Source: DAIMFL01 sp964372215
Lineage (GTDB): Bacteria; Pseudomonadota; Alphaproteobacteria; Dongiales; Dongiaceae
Reading direction: 5' to 3'
DNA: 64,000 bases
NCBI GenBank assembly: GCA_964372215.1
Contig: CAYJQC010000017.1
Location: 1-64,000, forward strand
The notes below the pieces were generated by a model. It searched no databases, was not told where the DNA came from, and saw only the letters and a program-made list of their open reading frames with translations. Positions 44,049 through 53,034 of this stretch are shown one piece after another; the stretch's first letter is position 1, and each line of letters starts with the position of its first letter. Position numbers and translations under genes: made by a program.

Positions 44049-44645
44049 ATGGCACGGATGAAATTTCTCTGCGACGCCGAGCGCTGCATCGAATGCAACG
44101 CCTGCGTGACCGCCTGCAAGAACGAACACGAGGTTCCCTGGGGCGTTAACCGCCGGCGGGTCGTGACGATCAACGACGGCAAGCCCGGCGAGCGTTCCAT
44201 ATCGGTCGCTTGCATGCACTGTTCCGACGCACCCTGCATTGCCGTCTGCCCGGTCGATTGCATGTACCAGACCGAGCAGGGCGTGGTTCTGCACTCCAAG
44301 GACCTCTGCATCGGTTGCGGCTACTGCTTTTACGCCTGTCCGTTCGGGGCGCCGCAATACCCGCAGGCCGGCAATTTCGGCAGCCGCGGCAAGATGGACA
44401 AATGCACCTTCTGTAACGGCGGGCCCGAAGCGGACAACAGCCAGGCGGAGTTCGAGAAGTACGGCCGCAACCGCCTGGCCGAGGGCAAGCTGCCGCTCTG
44501 CGCCGAGATGTGCTCGACCAAGGCGCTGCTCGCCGGTGACGGCGACGTGATCTCCGACATCTATCGGGAGCGCGTGGTCGCCCGCGGCTTCGGTTCCGGC
44601 GCCTGGGGCTGGGGCACTGCCTATCAGCTCAAGGCCGGCGGCTGA
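44049..44645 (+). CDS. fdhB: Formate dehydrogenase iron-sulfur (beta) subunit
   Basis: A 198-residue electron-transfer subunit with cysteine groups for four 4Fe-4S clusters: CIECNACVTACKNEH, CMHCSDAPCIAVCP, CIGCGYCFYACPFG and CTFC...CAEMC. It lacks the C-terminal membrane anchor found in E. coli FdnH. It has no own Tat signal, so co-export with FdhA is expected. Starts 11 nt after fdhA. Confidence 0.93.
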   Translation: MARMKFLCDAERCIECNACVTACKNEHEVPWGVNRRRVVTINDGKPGERSISVACMHCSDAPCIAVCPVDCMYQTEQGVVLHSKDLCIGCGYCFYACPFGAPQYPQAGNFGSRGKMDKCTFCNGGPEADNSQAEFEKYGRNRLAEGKLPLCAEMCSTKALLAGDGDVISDIYRERVVARGFGSGAWGWGTAYQLKAGG

Positions 44646-44717
44646 GTGGCCGATTGCCGGTTTCGCGCCCCAGCGAAGGACGAGGCGATGCCGGGCGGAA
44701 ATCTACCGGGTAGCCGC

Positions 44718-44921
44718 ATGAAAACGCCGGCAAGGCGCCTATCCCTTTTGGCCATGGTCGTATCGATCGTCGGGGTTGCCGCGCTCAGCGGCTGCCGGGA
44801 GGACGAGCAGGACCGGATCATGGTGTTCGAGCAGGGCACCTATCAGGGAAATCCCGACAGTACTCTGGCGTCGGATCAGGTCGGCGAGCTCCGTGCCCGC
44901 GCCCGCGAGCAGCAATACTGA
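44718..44921 (+). CDS. Small lipoprotein in the fdh operon (67 aa)
   Basis: A 67-residue predicted lipoprotein with a signal peptide ending in the lipobox ALSGC (Cys26) and a short acidic tail (REDEQDRIMVFEQGTYQGNPD). An in-frame ATG at 44688 with a better SD (GAAGGACGAGG) is an alternative start. Its stop lies just ahead of the cytochrome b gene. I do not know its function; position suggests an accessory to the dehydrogenase. Confidence 0.7.
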   Translation: MKTPARRLSLLAMVVSIVGVAALSGCREDEQDRIMVFEQGTYQGNPDSTLASDQVGELRARAREQQY

Positions 44922-44941
44922 TGGCCAGGGGGAGACCGTTG

Positions 44942-46027
44942 ATGTTGCGAAATGGACGCGTCGTTCGGCTGGTGTTGGCGGGCCTGATGCTGCTCCTGGC
45001 TGCCGCCGGTATCGGCCTGTTCCTGGGCGATGGCGGGCTCCAGCAGCCGGCTGTGGCGCAGGAAGCGGGTCAGGTTCCCGGCGGCACGCTGGGCGCTGCC
45101 AGCGATGCCGATTTCTGGCGCGAGATCCGCAGCGGAATCGAAGGCACGGTGTCGATCCCCGACAAGAAGGCCGGGGTGCTGGTGCAGTCCTCGGGCGAGG
45201 GCTGGCGCGCGGCGCGCAACGGGCCGCTCTCGACCTATGGCGGGTGGCTGCTGCTGGCGGTCGTGGTGGTGCTCGCCGCGTTCTTCGCACTGCGCGGCCG
45301 GATCCGCATCGAGGCCGGGCCGAGCGGGCACAAGATCAGCCGCTTCAACGCCGTCGAGCGCTTCGCCCACTGGCTGACCGCCGTGCCGTTCCTGATCCTC
45401 GCCGTCACCGGCCTCAACATGCTCTACGGCCGCTATGTGCTGAAGCCGATTCTTGGGCCCGACTTGTTCGCGGCCGTTACCGCGGCGGGAAAGTATGCGC
45501 ATAATTACTTGGCATTCGCTTTCATGCTGGGCCTCTTGATGATCCTGGTGCTGTGGATCAAGGAAAACTTTCCCGCGCGCGTCGACCTGGCCTGGCTGGC
45601 TCGGGGCGGTGGCATGTTCAGCAAGCACAACCATCCGCCGGCACGGAAGTTCAATGCCGGGCAGAAGATCCTGTTCTGGCTGGTCGTGCTCGGGGGGGCC
45701 TCGATCAGCATCTCCGGCATCGCCCTGCTGTTTCCCTTCGAGCTCTCGTTGTTCTCCGCCACGTTCAAGGTGATCAACCTGCTTGGGCTCGATCTGCCGA
45801 CCGATCTCACCGCGCTGCAGGAGATGCAGCTCTCCCAGCTGTGGCATGCCGTGGTCAGCCTGGTGCTGATCGCCATCGTCATCGCCCACATCTATATCGG
45901 GACCATTGGCATGGAGGGGGCTTTCGATGCCATGGGCACCGGCGATGTCGACCGCAACTGGGCCAAGGAGCATCACAGCTTGTGGGCCGCCGAGACCGAG
46001 ACTGCTTCGGTGGCCCGCGATGAATAG
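44942..46027 (+). CDS. fdhC: Formate dehydrogenase cytochrome b (gamma) subunit
   Basis: A 361-residue membrane subunit carrying electrons from FdhB to the quinone pool. The core has the FdnI-type haem ligands (RFAHWLTAVPFLILAVTGL, KYAHNYLAFAF, QLWHAVVSLVLIAIVIAHIY) in four membrane helices. An N-terminal extension of about 125 residues contains an extra signal-like helix and a short periplasmic stretch. The start at 44942 has AGGGGGAG; the ATG at 44921, overlapping the previous stop, is possible. Confidence 0.9.
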   Translation: MLRNGRVVRLVLAGLMLLLAAAGIGLFLGDGGLQQPAVAQEAGQVPGGTLGAASDADFWREIRSGIEGTVSIPDKKAGVLVQSSGEGWRAARNGPLSTYGGWLLLAVVVVLAAFFALRGRIRIEAGPSGHKISRFNAVERFAHWLTAVPFLILAVTGLNMLYGRYVLKPILGPDLFAAVTAAGKYAHNYLAFAFMLGLLMILVLWIKENFPARVDLAWLARGGGMFSKHNHPPARKFNAGQKILFWLVVLGGASISISGIALLFPFELSLFSATFKVINLLGLDLPTDLTALQEMQLSQLWHAVVSLVLIAIVIAHIYIGTIGMEGAFDAMGTGDVDRNWAKEHHSLWAAETETASVARDE

Positions 46028-46066
46028 GGGTCTTCTCCGGCCGGCGGCCGCGTGGTGGCCGGCGCG

Positions 46067-46474
46067 ATGAAGCGGATTCCCGGGCGCCGGCTTTGGATGC
46101 TGGTGGGAGTGGCCCTGTTGATCGGCCAGGCCTCGGCTGCCACGGCCCAGAGCGAGCTGACATCCGCTGCCGTGGCAAAGCAGGTGGCCGATCGTTTCGG
46201 GGTCGAGGTTCTGCGGATTGTCGAAAGCGAGATGGATGGTCGCCCGGTCTTTCTGGTGACGGTCATGGCTCCTGGTGGCGACTATGACGGTGCGTTCCAG
46301 GTGACGCGGCTGATGGTCGACCGCGCGACCGGCGCGCTGGTGTCGCAGTTCCGCCACCGGGCTGCGGGCTACGATCTGCCGGGCGGTGCCGGGATCGACG
46401 TCGGTGCCGGCGCGGACGGCCGCACGATCCGGCGGCTCACCAATCAGGATCGGGCGGTCTCCGCGGGCGAGTGA
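46067..46474 (+). CDS. Small exported PepSY-like protein
   Basis: A 135-residue protein with a Sec signal (MKRIPGRRLWMLVGVALLIG..., cut near ATAQS). One domain follows: ADRFGVEVLRIVESEMDGRPVFLVTVM...RLMVDRATGALVSQFRHRA, which has the two-strand pattern of PepSY domains. A GTG at 46052 is an alternative start. It ends 9 nt before the WD40-cytochrome gene. Role unknown; possibly a periplasmic inhibitor or metal-related accessory. Confidence 0.65.
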   Translation: MKRIPGRRLWMLVGVALLIGQASAATAQSELTSAAVAKQVADRFGVEVLRIVESEMDGRPVFLVTVMAPGGDYDGAFQVTRLMVDRATGALVSQFRHRAAGYDLPGGAGIDVGAGADGRTIRRLTNQDRAVSAGE

Positions 46475-46483
46475 GCCGTCGCC

Positions 46484-47797
46484 ATGCACGCATTGCGTCC
46501 GGTCTTCGCAGGCTTGGTTCTCGCTCTGATCACTGGTATCGCAGGAGCGGCGCGGGCCGATCTCGTCGGCCATGGCGGCGCGGTCACCGGCCTCGCCGTG
46601 TCGCCGGAGGGCCGCCGGGTCCTCACCGCCAGCTTCGACTACAGCTTGATCCTGTGGGATCTCGGCACGCAGCAGGTGATCGCGCGGCTAATGGGACATG
46701 ACGCGGCAGTCAACGCCGCCGCGTTCTTGCCCGATAGGCATCGGGCCGTATCCGCCGCCGATGATGGAACCGTCGGCCTGTGGGATCTCGATTCCGGGAC
46801 TCTGATCGCCCGTCTGCACGGTCACGCCGGGAAGGTCAGCGCGGTGGCCGTTGCGCCCGACGGGTCGTTGATCGCGTCGGCCGGCTGGGACCGGACCGCG
46901 CGGCTTTGGGATGCGGTTTCCGGGCAGCAGATCCGGGTCATCGACGGCTTTGCCGAGAGCGTCAACGCGGTGGCGTTTACCCCCGACGGGCGGGCACTGG
47001 TGACCGGCGCGGCGGACGGGTCGATCGCCGTCTGGGACCTTGCCGACGGCGCAGTGCTGAAAACTCTGGCGGGCCACGACTTCAGCGTGAATGCGATTGC
47101 GCTGACCCGCGATGGCGGCGTGCTGGTATCGGCATCGACCGATGGCACCCTGCGCCTGTGGGATATGGCGAGCGGCGCCGAGGCGGCCGTGCTGGAGGGC
47201 CCGCAGCGGCCGCTGCTCGCAATCGCCGTCGCCCCGGAGGGGAACCGGATCGCGGCCGGGAGCGCCGATGGCCGGATTTGGATTTGGAGCACCGGGGACC
47301 GCAGCCTGCTGCGGGTGATGGATGCGGCTGCGGGTCCGATCTGGGCGCTGGCCTTCACGCCCGGCGGCGAACAGATTCTGGTCGGCGGCGCCGACGGAAT
47401 GGTGCGGTCTTGGAGCATGGAACCGGGGGCCGGGCCCCAGACCGCTGCAACAGTGCCGCTTCACGAGGATCCGGACGGAACCAGCCGTGGTGCGGCACTG
47501 TTTCGGAAATGCAGCGCATGCCATACCCTGACCCGGGACGGCGGCAACAAGGCTGGGCCGACGCTCTATGGCCTGTTCGGGCGGCGGGCCGGGACCGTTC
47601 CGGGCTATCTCTACTCCGAGACCCTGCGCCACAGCCCGGTGGTGTGGACCGAGGCTACCGTCGACGAGCTGTTCCGCTCGGGTCCCCAGCACTTCGTGCC
47701 CGGCTCGAAGATGCCGCTGCAACAGATGCCCGACGCCGATGATCGGGCCGTGCTGATCGAGTACCTGCGCCAGGTCACGGCGCCGAAGCAGGATTGA
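46484..47797 (+). CDS. Seven-bladed WD40 protein fused to cytochrome c
   Basis: A 437-residue periplasmic fusion. The signal peptide (residues 1-24, ending AARA) is followed by seven WD40 repeats of about 42 residues each (GH...LWD pattern, residues about 28-315), enough for a closed propeller. Then a class I cytochrome c domain: haem motif CSACH (343-347) and likely axial Met in GSKMPLQQMP. It resembles a scaffold-plus-electron-carrier and lies at the end of the formate dehydrogenase genes, so it may accept electrons from, or organise, a periplasmic complex. I know of no assigned function. Confidence 0.88.
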   Translation: MHALRPVFAGLVLALITGIAGAARADLVGHGGAVTGLAVSPEGRRVLTASFDYSLILWDLGTQQVIARLMGHDAAVNAAAFLPDRHRAVSAADDGTVGLWDLDSGTLIARLHGHAGKVSAVAVAPDGSLIASAGWDRTARLWDAVSGQQIRVIDGFAESVNAVAFTPDGRALVTGAADGSIAVWDLADGAVLKTLAGHDFSVNAIALTRDGGVLVSASTDGTLRLWDMASGAEAAVLEGPQRPLLAIAVAPEGNRIAAGSADGRIWIWSTGDRSLLRVMDAAAGPIWALAFTPGGEQILVGGADGMVRSWSMEPGAGPQTAATVPLHEDPDGTSRGAALFRKCSACHTLTRDGGNKAGPTLYGLFGRRAGTVPGYLYSETLRHSPVVWTEATVDELFRSGPQHFVPGSKMPLQQMPDADDRAVLIEYLRQVTAPKQD

Positions 47798-47867
47798 AGC
47801 GCGGGCGCCGCAGGGAATACTGTGCCACGGGCTGACGCTGCCCTGGCAATTGCAAGGAGGCAGACGA

Positions 47868-47996
47868 ATGCGGGCATTTCTGTTGAGCTTGGCAGCGGCC
47901 GTCGTGATTGGCGTTGCGGCCGCCCTGATTCTTGCCGGCCTCGGCATGTCGTCGGCCGAGGTCTTTCAGGCGTCGCAGGGTCAAATCAGGCTCTGA
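47868..47996 (+). CDS. Single-pass membrane peptide (42 aa)
   Basis: A 42-residue frame with an excellent ribosome site (AAGGAGG, 7 nt before the ATG). One hydrophobic helix (FLLSLAAAVVIGVAAALILAG) is followed by a short tail beginning SSAEVFQASQ. Small proteins of this layout, with a V-F/V-Y-x-A motif after the helix, recur next to cytochrome c genes in alphaproteobacteria. It may be a subunit or anchor of the cytochrome encoded 70 bp upstream. Confidence 0.65.
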   Translation: MRAFLLSLAAAVVIGVAAALILAGLGMSSAEVFQASQGQIRL

Positions 47997-48309
47997 TCGC
48001 CGTTACGGTGCCGGCCTTGCCCGCTCCAGGCGGCGAACCAAGCCCAGGTGAATCCTCCGGGGGGTCGCGAGAGCGCCAGCGCATCGCATGATCGGCCCAG
48101 ATCCATTTGGATGCCAACGATTCGAGAGACGAGCCTCGGCCTTCCCTGCTGAAACAGCACATGATTGGTCTGCACGGCTTCGGTGTGGTCCGGTCATGTA
48201 TTGGGATCGAGGCAGCAAACTCACCGCAGGAGCGCAGGACAGTCCTGATTGCTCAAGCCCACAGGGGTGCAGGCGGATGACGCGACAGTGAGCCAGGAAG
48301 GACACAGGG
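47997..48309. other. Intergenic region, 313 bp, no gene seen
   Basis: No coding frame with a ribosome site was found. A short perfect palindrome CAGGACAGTCCTG lies at 48235-48247, 63 bp before the sulfotransferase start, and could be an operator half of a larger site. AGGAAGG at 48294-48300 is the ribosome site of that gene. Otherwise nothing recognisable. Confidence 0.5.
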
Positions 48310-48975
48310 ATGCCGGTCGTCTGCCCCGCGCACAAGCTGATCTACTTTCCGATACCGAAGAACGCCTGCAGCTCGATCAAGAACGTGCTGTGGGAGGTGA
48401 ACAATGGCACGACGTTTGCGCCCTTCACGGATAATGGCAAGGAGATCCGGAACATCCATCAGGTCTATGTCAGCATGCGGTTCTCGATGGCGGCGCTGGA
48501 GGAGGCAGCACCGGATTGGCGGGAGTGTTTCCGGTTCGTGGTGGTGCGCGATCCGCTGAAGCGGTTGCTCTCCGCCTATCGGAACCGGGTGCTGTTCCAT
48601 CTCGAACTCAGCGAGGAGGTGATTGCGAGCAGCGGCCTGACCTCGCCGGATCTTCTGCCAAAACCCGACTTCAAGCATTTCGTCCGTCACCTCGAACTCT
48701 ACCGTAAGGCCTCCAGGAGCATCGCGCATCACACCGACCCGCAGAAGGTGTTCATCGGCGACAGCCTCGATCTCTATGATCTCGTCTGCGAGATGGGGAG
48801 CATCGACAGGCTCGAATCGGAACTGACGCGCCGGATCGGTCGCGAGATCCGCCTGCCGGTCCTGCAGAAACTCGGGCCGGAGGCCGACACGATCGAATTC
48901 GACGACGCGACCCGCGGGGCGATTTACGAGTTCTACCGGGATGACTATGAGCTGCTGCGTGACTACTTTCACTGA
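48310..48975 (+). CDS. Sulfotransferase family 2 protein
   Basis: A 221-residue cytoplasmic sulfotransferase. The PAPS 5'-phosphosulfate loop is IYFPIPKNACSSIKNVLW (residues 11-28), and the 3'-phosphate site is FRFVVVRDPLKRLLSAYRN (residues about 75-93). These match the carbohydrate (Sulfotransfer_2) class, which decorates surface glycans. No glycan biosynthesis genes flank it, so the acceptor is unknown. The stretch from here to 57.6 kb has no unifying theme and may be accessory. Confidence 0.85.
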   Translation: MPVVCPAHKLIYFPIPKNACSSIKNVLWEVNNGTTFAPFTDNGKEIRNIHQVYVSMRFSMAALEEAAPDWRECFRFVVVRDPLKRLLSAYRNRVLFHLELSEEVIASSGLTSPDLLPKPDFKHFVRHLELYRKASRSIAHHTDPQKVFIGDSLDLYDLVCEMGSIDRLESELTRRIGREIRLPVLQKLGPEADTIEFDDATRGAIYEFYRDDYELLRDYFH

Positions 48976-49014
48976 CTTCGTGACGCGCCGACGCATTCGG
49001 CCGGGCCGGGACCG

Positions 49015-50049
49015 ATGACCGTCGAAGGACGGCCGCCGGCCGGTGGCGGATTCTGGCAGTCGTCGGGCTATGCGCTGCTGGAGCGGCGCGCCGACGGCCG
49101 GCTCGGGGTGACCGACGCGTTCCTGCGCGCCTATATGGGCCGGCCCGAGCTGCGTCCGATCGAGGACTCGGGGCCCGAGGAGATCGCGCTGCACGCCGCG
49201 CTGCTGGCCGAGCCGAAGGCGGCGGTCGAGGCGGCGCAGCTTGCCGCCCTGGCCGATCCGGAGGCGCGGGACAATTATCGGGTGTTCCTGCAGTTCCGTG
49301 ATCATCTGCTGGCACATGACACGCTCGAGGCCGGCTATCTCGGCCTGTTCCGCAGGCGAGTCGACGGCATCGCCCCGTTGTTCGTCGACCAGATGGCCCA
49401 TGCGATTCTGCGCGGCGTGCTCGCCGACTGCGGCGATCCGTTCAGGCTACGCACCGCGGAGTTGCTGTTCCGGGTCCAGACCGTGGCCGTCGATGGCGGA
49501 GCCATCATGCTGGCCGATGAGGAAATCGTCGACATGCGGGCGGTGCAGAAGAGCCGCGGGCGCGAGCTGCTACAACCCGAGGGCAACGCGCCGCTGCAGA
49601 TCGAGATGGATGTGCTGACTCCGGCCAACGCCGGCGACTACTGGGAGCGCTCGGACCGGTTCGACATGGCGGTCAATGTCGGGTTCACCGAGCCGGGGCT
49701 CGACGCGCTGTGCCGCGTGCTCGAAGGCTGGATCGCCCATTTCCTCGCGGTGCCCGTCACGATCCAGCCAGTGCAGCAGATCAGCGACCAGCGCTGGGTC
49801 TGGCATGTCGGGCTGGATGCCGAAGCCTCGGGCCTGCTCAACGCGCTGTACCGGGGCGAGACCGTGCCGGAGGCGGTGATGACCCGCCTGCTGTCGCTAT
49901 TCCGGCTGGACTTCCGTGACCCCGGCGACATGCGCGCGGACATCGCCGGGCGGCCGGTCTATCTCGCCATGGCCATGGACGAACGCCAGCGGTTGCGGCT
50001 CAAGCCCCAGAATCTGCTGGTCGATTTGCCGCTGGCGAATCCCGCCTGA
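49015..50049 (+). CDS. DUF6352-like protein of unknown function
   Basis: A 344-residue cytoplasmic protein. From memory it matches the DUF6352 family: FWQSSGYALLERRADGRLGVTDAFLRAYMGRPEL at the start, ALHAALLAEPKAAVEAAQLAALADPEARDNYRVFLQFRD next, and LFVDQMAHAILRG further on. No catalytic motif is obvious. It precedes a DmdA-like gene by 85 bp on the same strand, an association that may be functional. Family name moderately certain; function unknown. Confidence 0.65.
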   Translation: MTVEGRPPAGGGFWQSSGYALLERRADGRLGVTDAFLRAYMGRPELRPIEDSGPEEIALHAALLAEPKAAVEAAQLAALADPEARDNYRVFLQFRDHLLAHDTLEAGYLGLFRRRVDGIAPLFVDQMAHAILRGVLADCGDPFRLRTAELLFRVQTVAVDGGAIMLADEEIVDMRAVQKSRGRELLQPEGNAPLQIEMDVLTPANAGDYWERSDRFDMAVNVGFTEPGLDALCRVLEGWIAHFLAVPVTIQPVQQISDQRWVWHVGLDAEASGLLNALYRGETVPEAVMTRLLSLFRLDFRDPGDMRADIAGRPVYLAMAMDERQRLRLKPQNLLVDLPLANPA

Positions 50050-50134
50050 CCGGCTGGCGATGGATTTGCTGGATCGCGGGACCGAGCTGTGGAATCGTGC
50101 CCGCTGCCATTCCAATGACGCCTAGGAAGTGCCT

Positions 50135-51259
50135 GTGATTACACCGATTCTAGCCGTGTCGCGGCGCACTCGCCGGACACCGTTCACCGACCGCGTCGAG
50201 GCCTGCGGGGTCAAGGGCTATACCGTCTACAACCATATGCTGTTGCCGACCGCGTTCCGCTCGCTCGAGGAGGATTACCGGCATCTGTGCCGTCACGTAC
50301 AGATCTGGGACGTCGCCTGCGAGCGGCAGGTCGAGCTGCAGGGACCGGACGCGGCGCGGCTGGCCCAGCTCATGACGCCGCGCGACCTGTCGCGCGCCAG
50401 CGTCGGGCAATGCTTGTACGCGCCCGTCATCGACCAGGACGCGGGGATGATCAACGACCCGGTGATCCTGAAGCTGGCGGAGGACCGATTCTGGCTGTCG
50501 ATCGCCGATTCCGACGTGCTGCTCTGGGCCATGGGTCTGGCTCATGGACTCGGCCTCGACGTGATAGTGGACGAGCCGGACGTCTCGCCGCTCGCCGTCC
50601 AGGGTCCGAAGGCGGAGGACCTGATGGCCGCCGTGTTCGGCGCTGCCGTGCGGCAGATCCGCTTCTTCCGTTTTGCCAGGCTGGAATTCCGCGGGCGGCC
50701 GCTGGTCGTCGCGCGCTCCGGCTGGAGCAAGCAGGGCGGCTTCGAAATCTATCTCGATGACGCCGCTCAGGGCCACGCGCTTTGGGACGCGTTGTGGGAA
50801 GCCGGAAAGCCATTCGAAGTCGCCGCCGGCTGCCCCAATCTCATTGAGCGGGTCGAGGGCGGGCTGCTGTCCTATGGCAGCGACATGACCCGCGCCAACA
50901 ATCCCTTGGAATGCGGGCTCGACCGCTACTGCCAGCTCGACGGTGCGATCGAGTTCATCGGCCGCGATGCGCTGCGCAGGCTCCGGGACGAGGGTGTCGC
51001 GCGGCAGATCCGCGGTGTGCGGTTCGGCGGCGAGGCCTGCCCGGCCTGCACCTCGCTCTGGCCGGTCGTGGCCGACGGCGGCGTGGTGGGACAGGTCACC
51101 ACCGCCGTGTGGTCGCCGCGCTTCGAGGCCAATCTGGGCTTTGCGATGATCGAGCGCGGCCACTGGGAGCCGGGACAGCAGATCGCGGTCAACTGTCCCG
51201 ACGGCAGCGAGCGTCAGGGCGTCGTGGCGACGCTGCCCTTCACCGATTCGGCGGGTTGA
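50135..51259 (+). CDS. dmdA: DmdA-like aminomethyltransferase-fold protein (dimethylsulfoniopropionate demethylase family)
   Basis: A 374-residue GcvT-fold protein. Its closest remembered match is DmdA, which moves a methyl group from DMSP to tetrahydrofolate. Shared blocks: RRTPFTDRVEACGVKGYTVYNHMLLPT, QIWDVACERQVELQGPDAARL, MTPRDLSRASVGQCLYAP, ADSDVLLWAMGLA, GCPNLIERVEGGLLSYG. GTG at 50135 (AGGA 7 nt upstream) is preferred over GTG at 50129. Several DmdA-like clades demethylate other substrates, so DMSP specificity is not proven. No dmdBCD genes are nearby. Confidence 0.72.
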   Translation: MITPILAVSRRTRRTPFTDRVEACGVKGYTVYNHMLLPTAFRSLEEDYRHLCRHVQIWDVACERQVELQGPDAARLAQLMTPRDLSRASVGQCLYAPVIDQDAGMINDPVILKLAEDRFWLSIADSDVLLWAMGLAHGLGLDVIVDEPDVSPLAVQGPKAEDLMAAVFGAAVRQIRFFRFARLEFRGRPLVVARSGWSKQGGFEIYLDDAAQGHALWDALWEAGKPFEVAAGCPNLIERVEGGLLSYGSDMTRANNPLECGLDRYCQLDGAIEFIGRDALRRLRDEGVARQIRGVRFGGEACPACTSLWPVVADGGVVGQVTTAVWSPRFEANLGFAMIERGHWEPGQQIAVNCPDGSERQGVVATLPFTDSAG

Positions 51260-51271
51260 GCGGGGCGGCGG

Positions 51272-52258
51272 TCAGGCGTCGAGGAAGTCCTCGACATAGG
51301 CGCGCACGATTGGGTCGAGCCCGTCCTCGGCGATGAGGCCGAGCGCCCTGGCCCGGGCGGAGTCGCTGGCGACCGGCCAGCCGGCCACGATGCGCTCGAT
51401 GAAAGGATCGCGCTCGATGCGGATCTCGCCGAGCTTCCGGCTGGCGGCGACTCGGTTCAGGCTGGCGATCATCTCGGCCACGCTGACGTCGAGGCTGGGC
51501 AGGCCGACGGCCCGGTCGCTGCCGAGCTTGGCGCCGTCGAGCTCGTGCAGCCGGATCATGTTCTCGACGGCGGCGCGATAGCCGAGCACCGGCATCACCG
51601 TCTCCGGCGCCACCGGCAGGATGCAGGTCTCGCCGTTCAGGGGTTCGCGGAACACCCCGCTGGCGAAGCTCGACGCCGCCTTGTTGGGGCGTCCTGGGCG
51701 GATGATGATGGTCGGCAGCCGCACGCTCCGCCCATCGAGAAAGCCCTTGCGGCTGTAGTCGTTGACCAGCAGCTCGCCGATCGCCTTGGTGACGCCGTAG
51801 GTGGTCTGCGGGGTCTGCTTGACGGCGTCGCCTACGGTGGCGGGCATGGAGTCGCCGCCGAACACCGCGATCGAGCTGGCGAACACCAGCCGTGGTTGCG
51901 AGGCGCGCGCTCGGCAGGCCTCGAGCAGATGACGCGCGCCGTCGAGATTGACCCGCATGGCGAGGTCGAAATCCTGCTCGCCTTCGCCACTCACCACCGA
52001 GGCCAGGTGGAACACCGCGACGTCGTCGCGGTCGATCAGGGTCAGAACCTGGTCGCGTTCGGCGATCTGGCCGGTGGTGATCGTCACGCGCTCGTCCAGT
52101 CCCTTGGGCCGGACCGCCGGCGCCGCCACGTCGAACAGCGTCATGGCGTCGACCGGCTCGGGCTTGCCCGAAGGGCCGGTGAGCTGTCCGCGCGCCAGGA
52201 TGCGCCGCGCCAAAGTGAGTCCGAGGAAACCGGCACCGCCGGTGATGACGACTTTCAC
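51272..52258 (-). CDS. denD: D-erythronate dehydrogenase
   Basis: A 328-residue short-chain epimerase/dehydrogenase-fold protein. NAD motif TGGAGFLG (residues 6-13), catalytic YxxxK in TTYGVTKAIGE, and the DenD-type segment RLPTIIIRPGRPNKAASSFASGV. DenD oxidises D-erythronate to a 2-oxo-tetronate. It is translationally coupled (GTGA) to the isomerase gene upstream, which acts on that product. Convergent with the DmdA-like gene, 12 bp apart. Confidence 0.85.
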   Translation of the reverse strand: MKVVITGGAGFLGLTLARRILARGQLTGPSGKPEPVDAMTLFDVAAPAVRPKGLDERVTITTGQIAERDQVLTLIDRDDVAVFHLASVVSGEGEQDFDLAMRVNLDGARHLLEACRARASQPRLVFASSIAVFGGDSMPATVGDAVKQTPQTTYGVTKAIGELLVNDYSRKGFLDGRSVRLPTIIIRPGRPNKAASSFASGVFREPLNGETCILPVAPETVMPVLGYRAAVENMIRLHELDGAKLGSDRAVGLPSLDVSVAEMIASLNRVAASRKLGEIRIERDPFIERIVAGWPVASDSARARALGLIAEDGLDPIVRAYVEDFLDA

Positions 52259-53034
52259 GCGCTTCTCCTGCCGATGCCGTAGGAGGCCGCCCAGGCGAGG
52301 CCGGCCTCGGTGTTTCCGCGTGGCCGGTACTCGCAGCCGACCCAGCCGTCATAGCCGAGCGCCTCGAGCTCGGCGAGCACGAAGTGAAAGTCGATCTCCT
52401 GCCGGTCGTCGGGCTCGTGCCGGCCCGGAACCCCGGAGACCTGGACATGGCCAATGAGGTCGCGATGCTCGATCAGCGTCTCGACCAGCCGGCCGTGGGT
52501 CATCTGCGCATGATAGAAATCGTACTGCAGCCTGAGATTGGGCGCTCCCACCGCGTCGATCAGCGCGCGGGCGGCTGCCGGCGAGCCGACGAGGTAGCCG
52601 GGAAAGTCGAACGGATTCAAGGGCTCGAGCAGCAGCATGACGCCGGCATCCGCGGCGGCCGGGGCCGCCCAGCGCAGATTGTCGGCGAACACCTCGCGGC
52701 AGCGCTCCGGGGCGAAGTCCGGCGGCACGATGCCGGCCATGACATGGATGCGCGGGCAGCCGAGCGCCATCTCGATCGCCTTGCGGAACTCCACCTCGCG
52801 CCCGGGCAGGCCTCCGATGCCGCGCTCGCCCTTGTCCCAGTCGCCCGGGGCGGCATTGAACAGCACCTGGCTCAACCCGTTCGCCGCCAGCCGGCTGCGG
52901 AGTTCATCCTTGGAATGGCCATAGGGAAACAGATACTCGACCGCCCGAAATCCGCAGCTTGCAGCGGCCGCGAAACGGTCGAGGAACTCGACCTCGTTGA
53001 ACATCGTGCTCAGATTGGCGGCAAATTTCGGCAC
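52255..53034 (-). CDS. otnI: 2-oxo-tetronate isomerase / hydroxypyruvate isomerase-like (OtnI)
   Basis: A 259-residue TIM-barrel isomerase. N-terminus PKFAANLSTMFNEVEFLDRF and landmarks LLLEPLNPFDFPGY, LQYDFYHAQM, HVQVSGVPGRHEPD and GYDGWVGCEYRP are typical of the Hyi/OtnI family; the Glu and His residues in these are metal ligands. The GTG start at 53034 has AAGGAAGG upstream. With DenD it would convert D-erythronate to 3-oxo-tetronate; the kinase and aldolase (otnK, otnC) that complete the route are not in the window. Confidence 0.83.
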   Translation of the reverse strand: MPKFAANLSTMFNEVEFLDRFAAAASCGFRAVEYLFPYGHSKDELRSRLAANGLSQVLFNAAPGDWDKGERGIGGLPGREVEFRKAIEMALGCPRIHVMAGIVPPDFAPERCREVFADNLRWAAPAAADAGVMLLLEPLNPFDFPGYLVGSPAAARALIDAVGAPNLRLQYDFYHAQMTHGRLVETLIEHRDLIGHVQVSGVPGRHEPDDRQEIDFHFVLAELEALGYDGWVGCEYRPRGNTEAGLAWAASYGIGRRSA

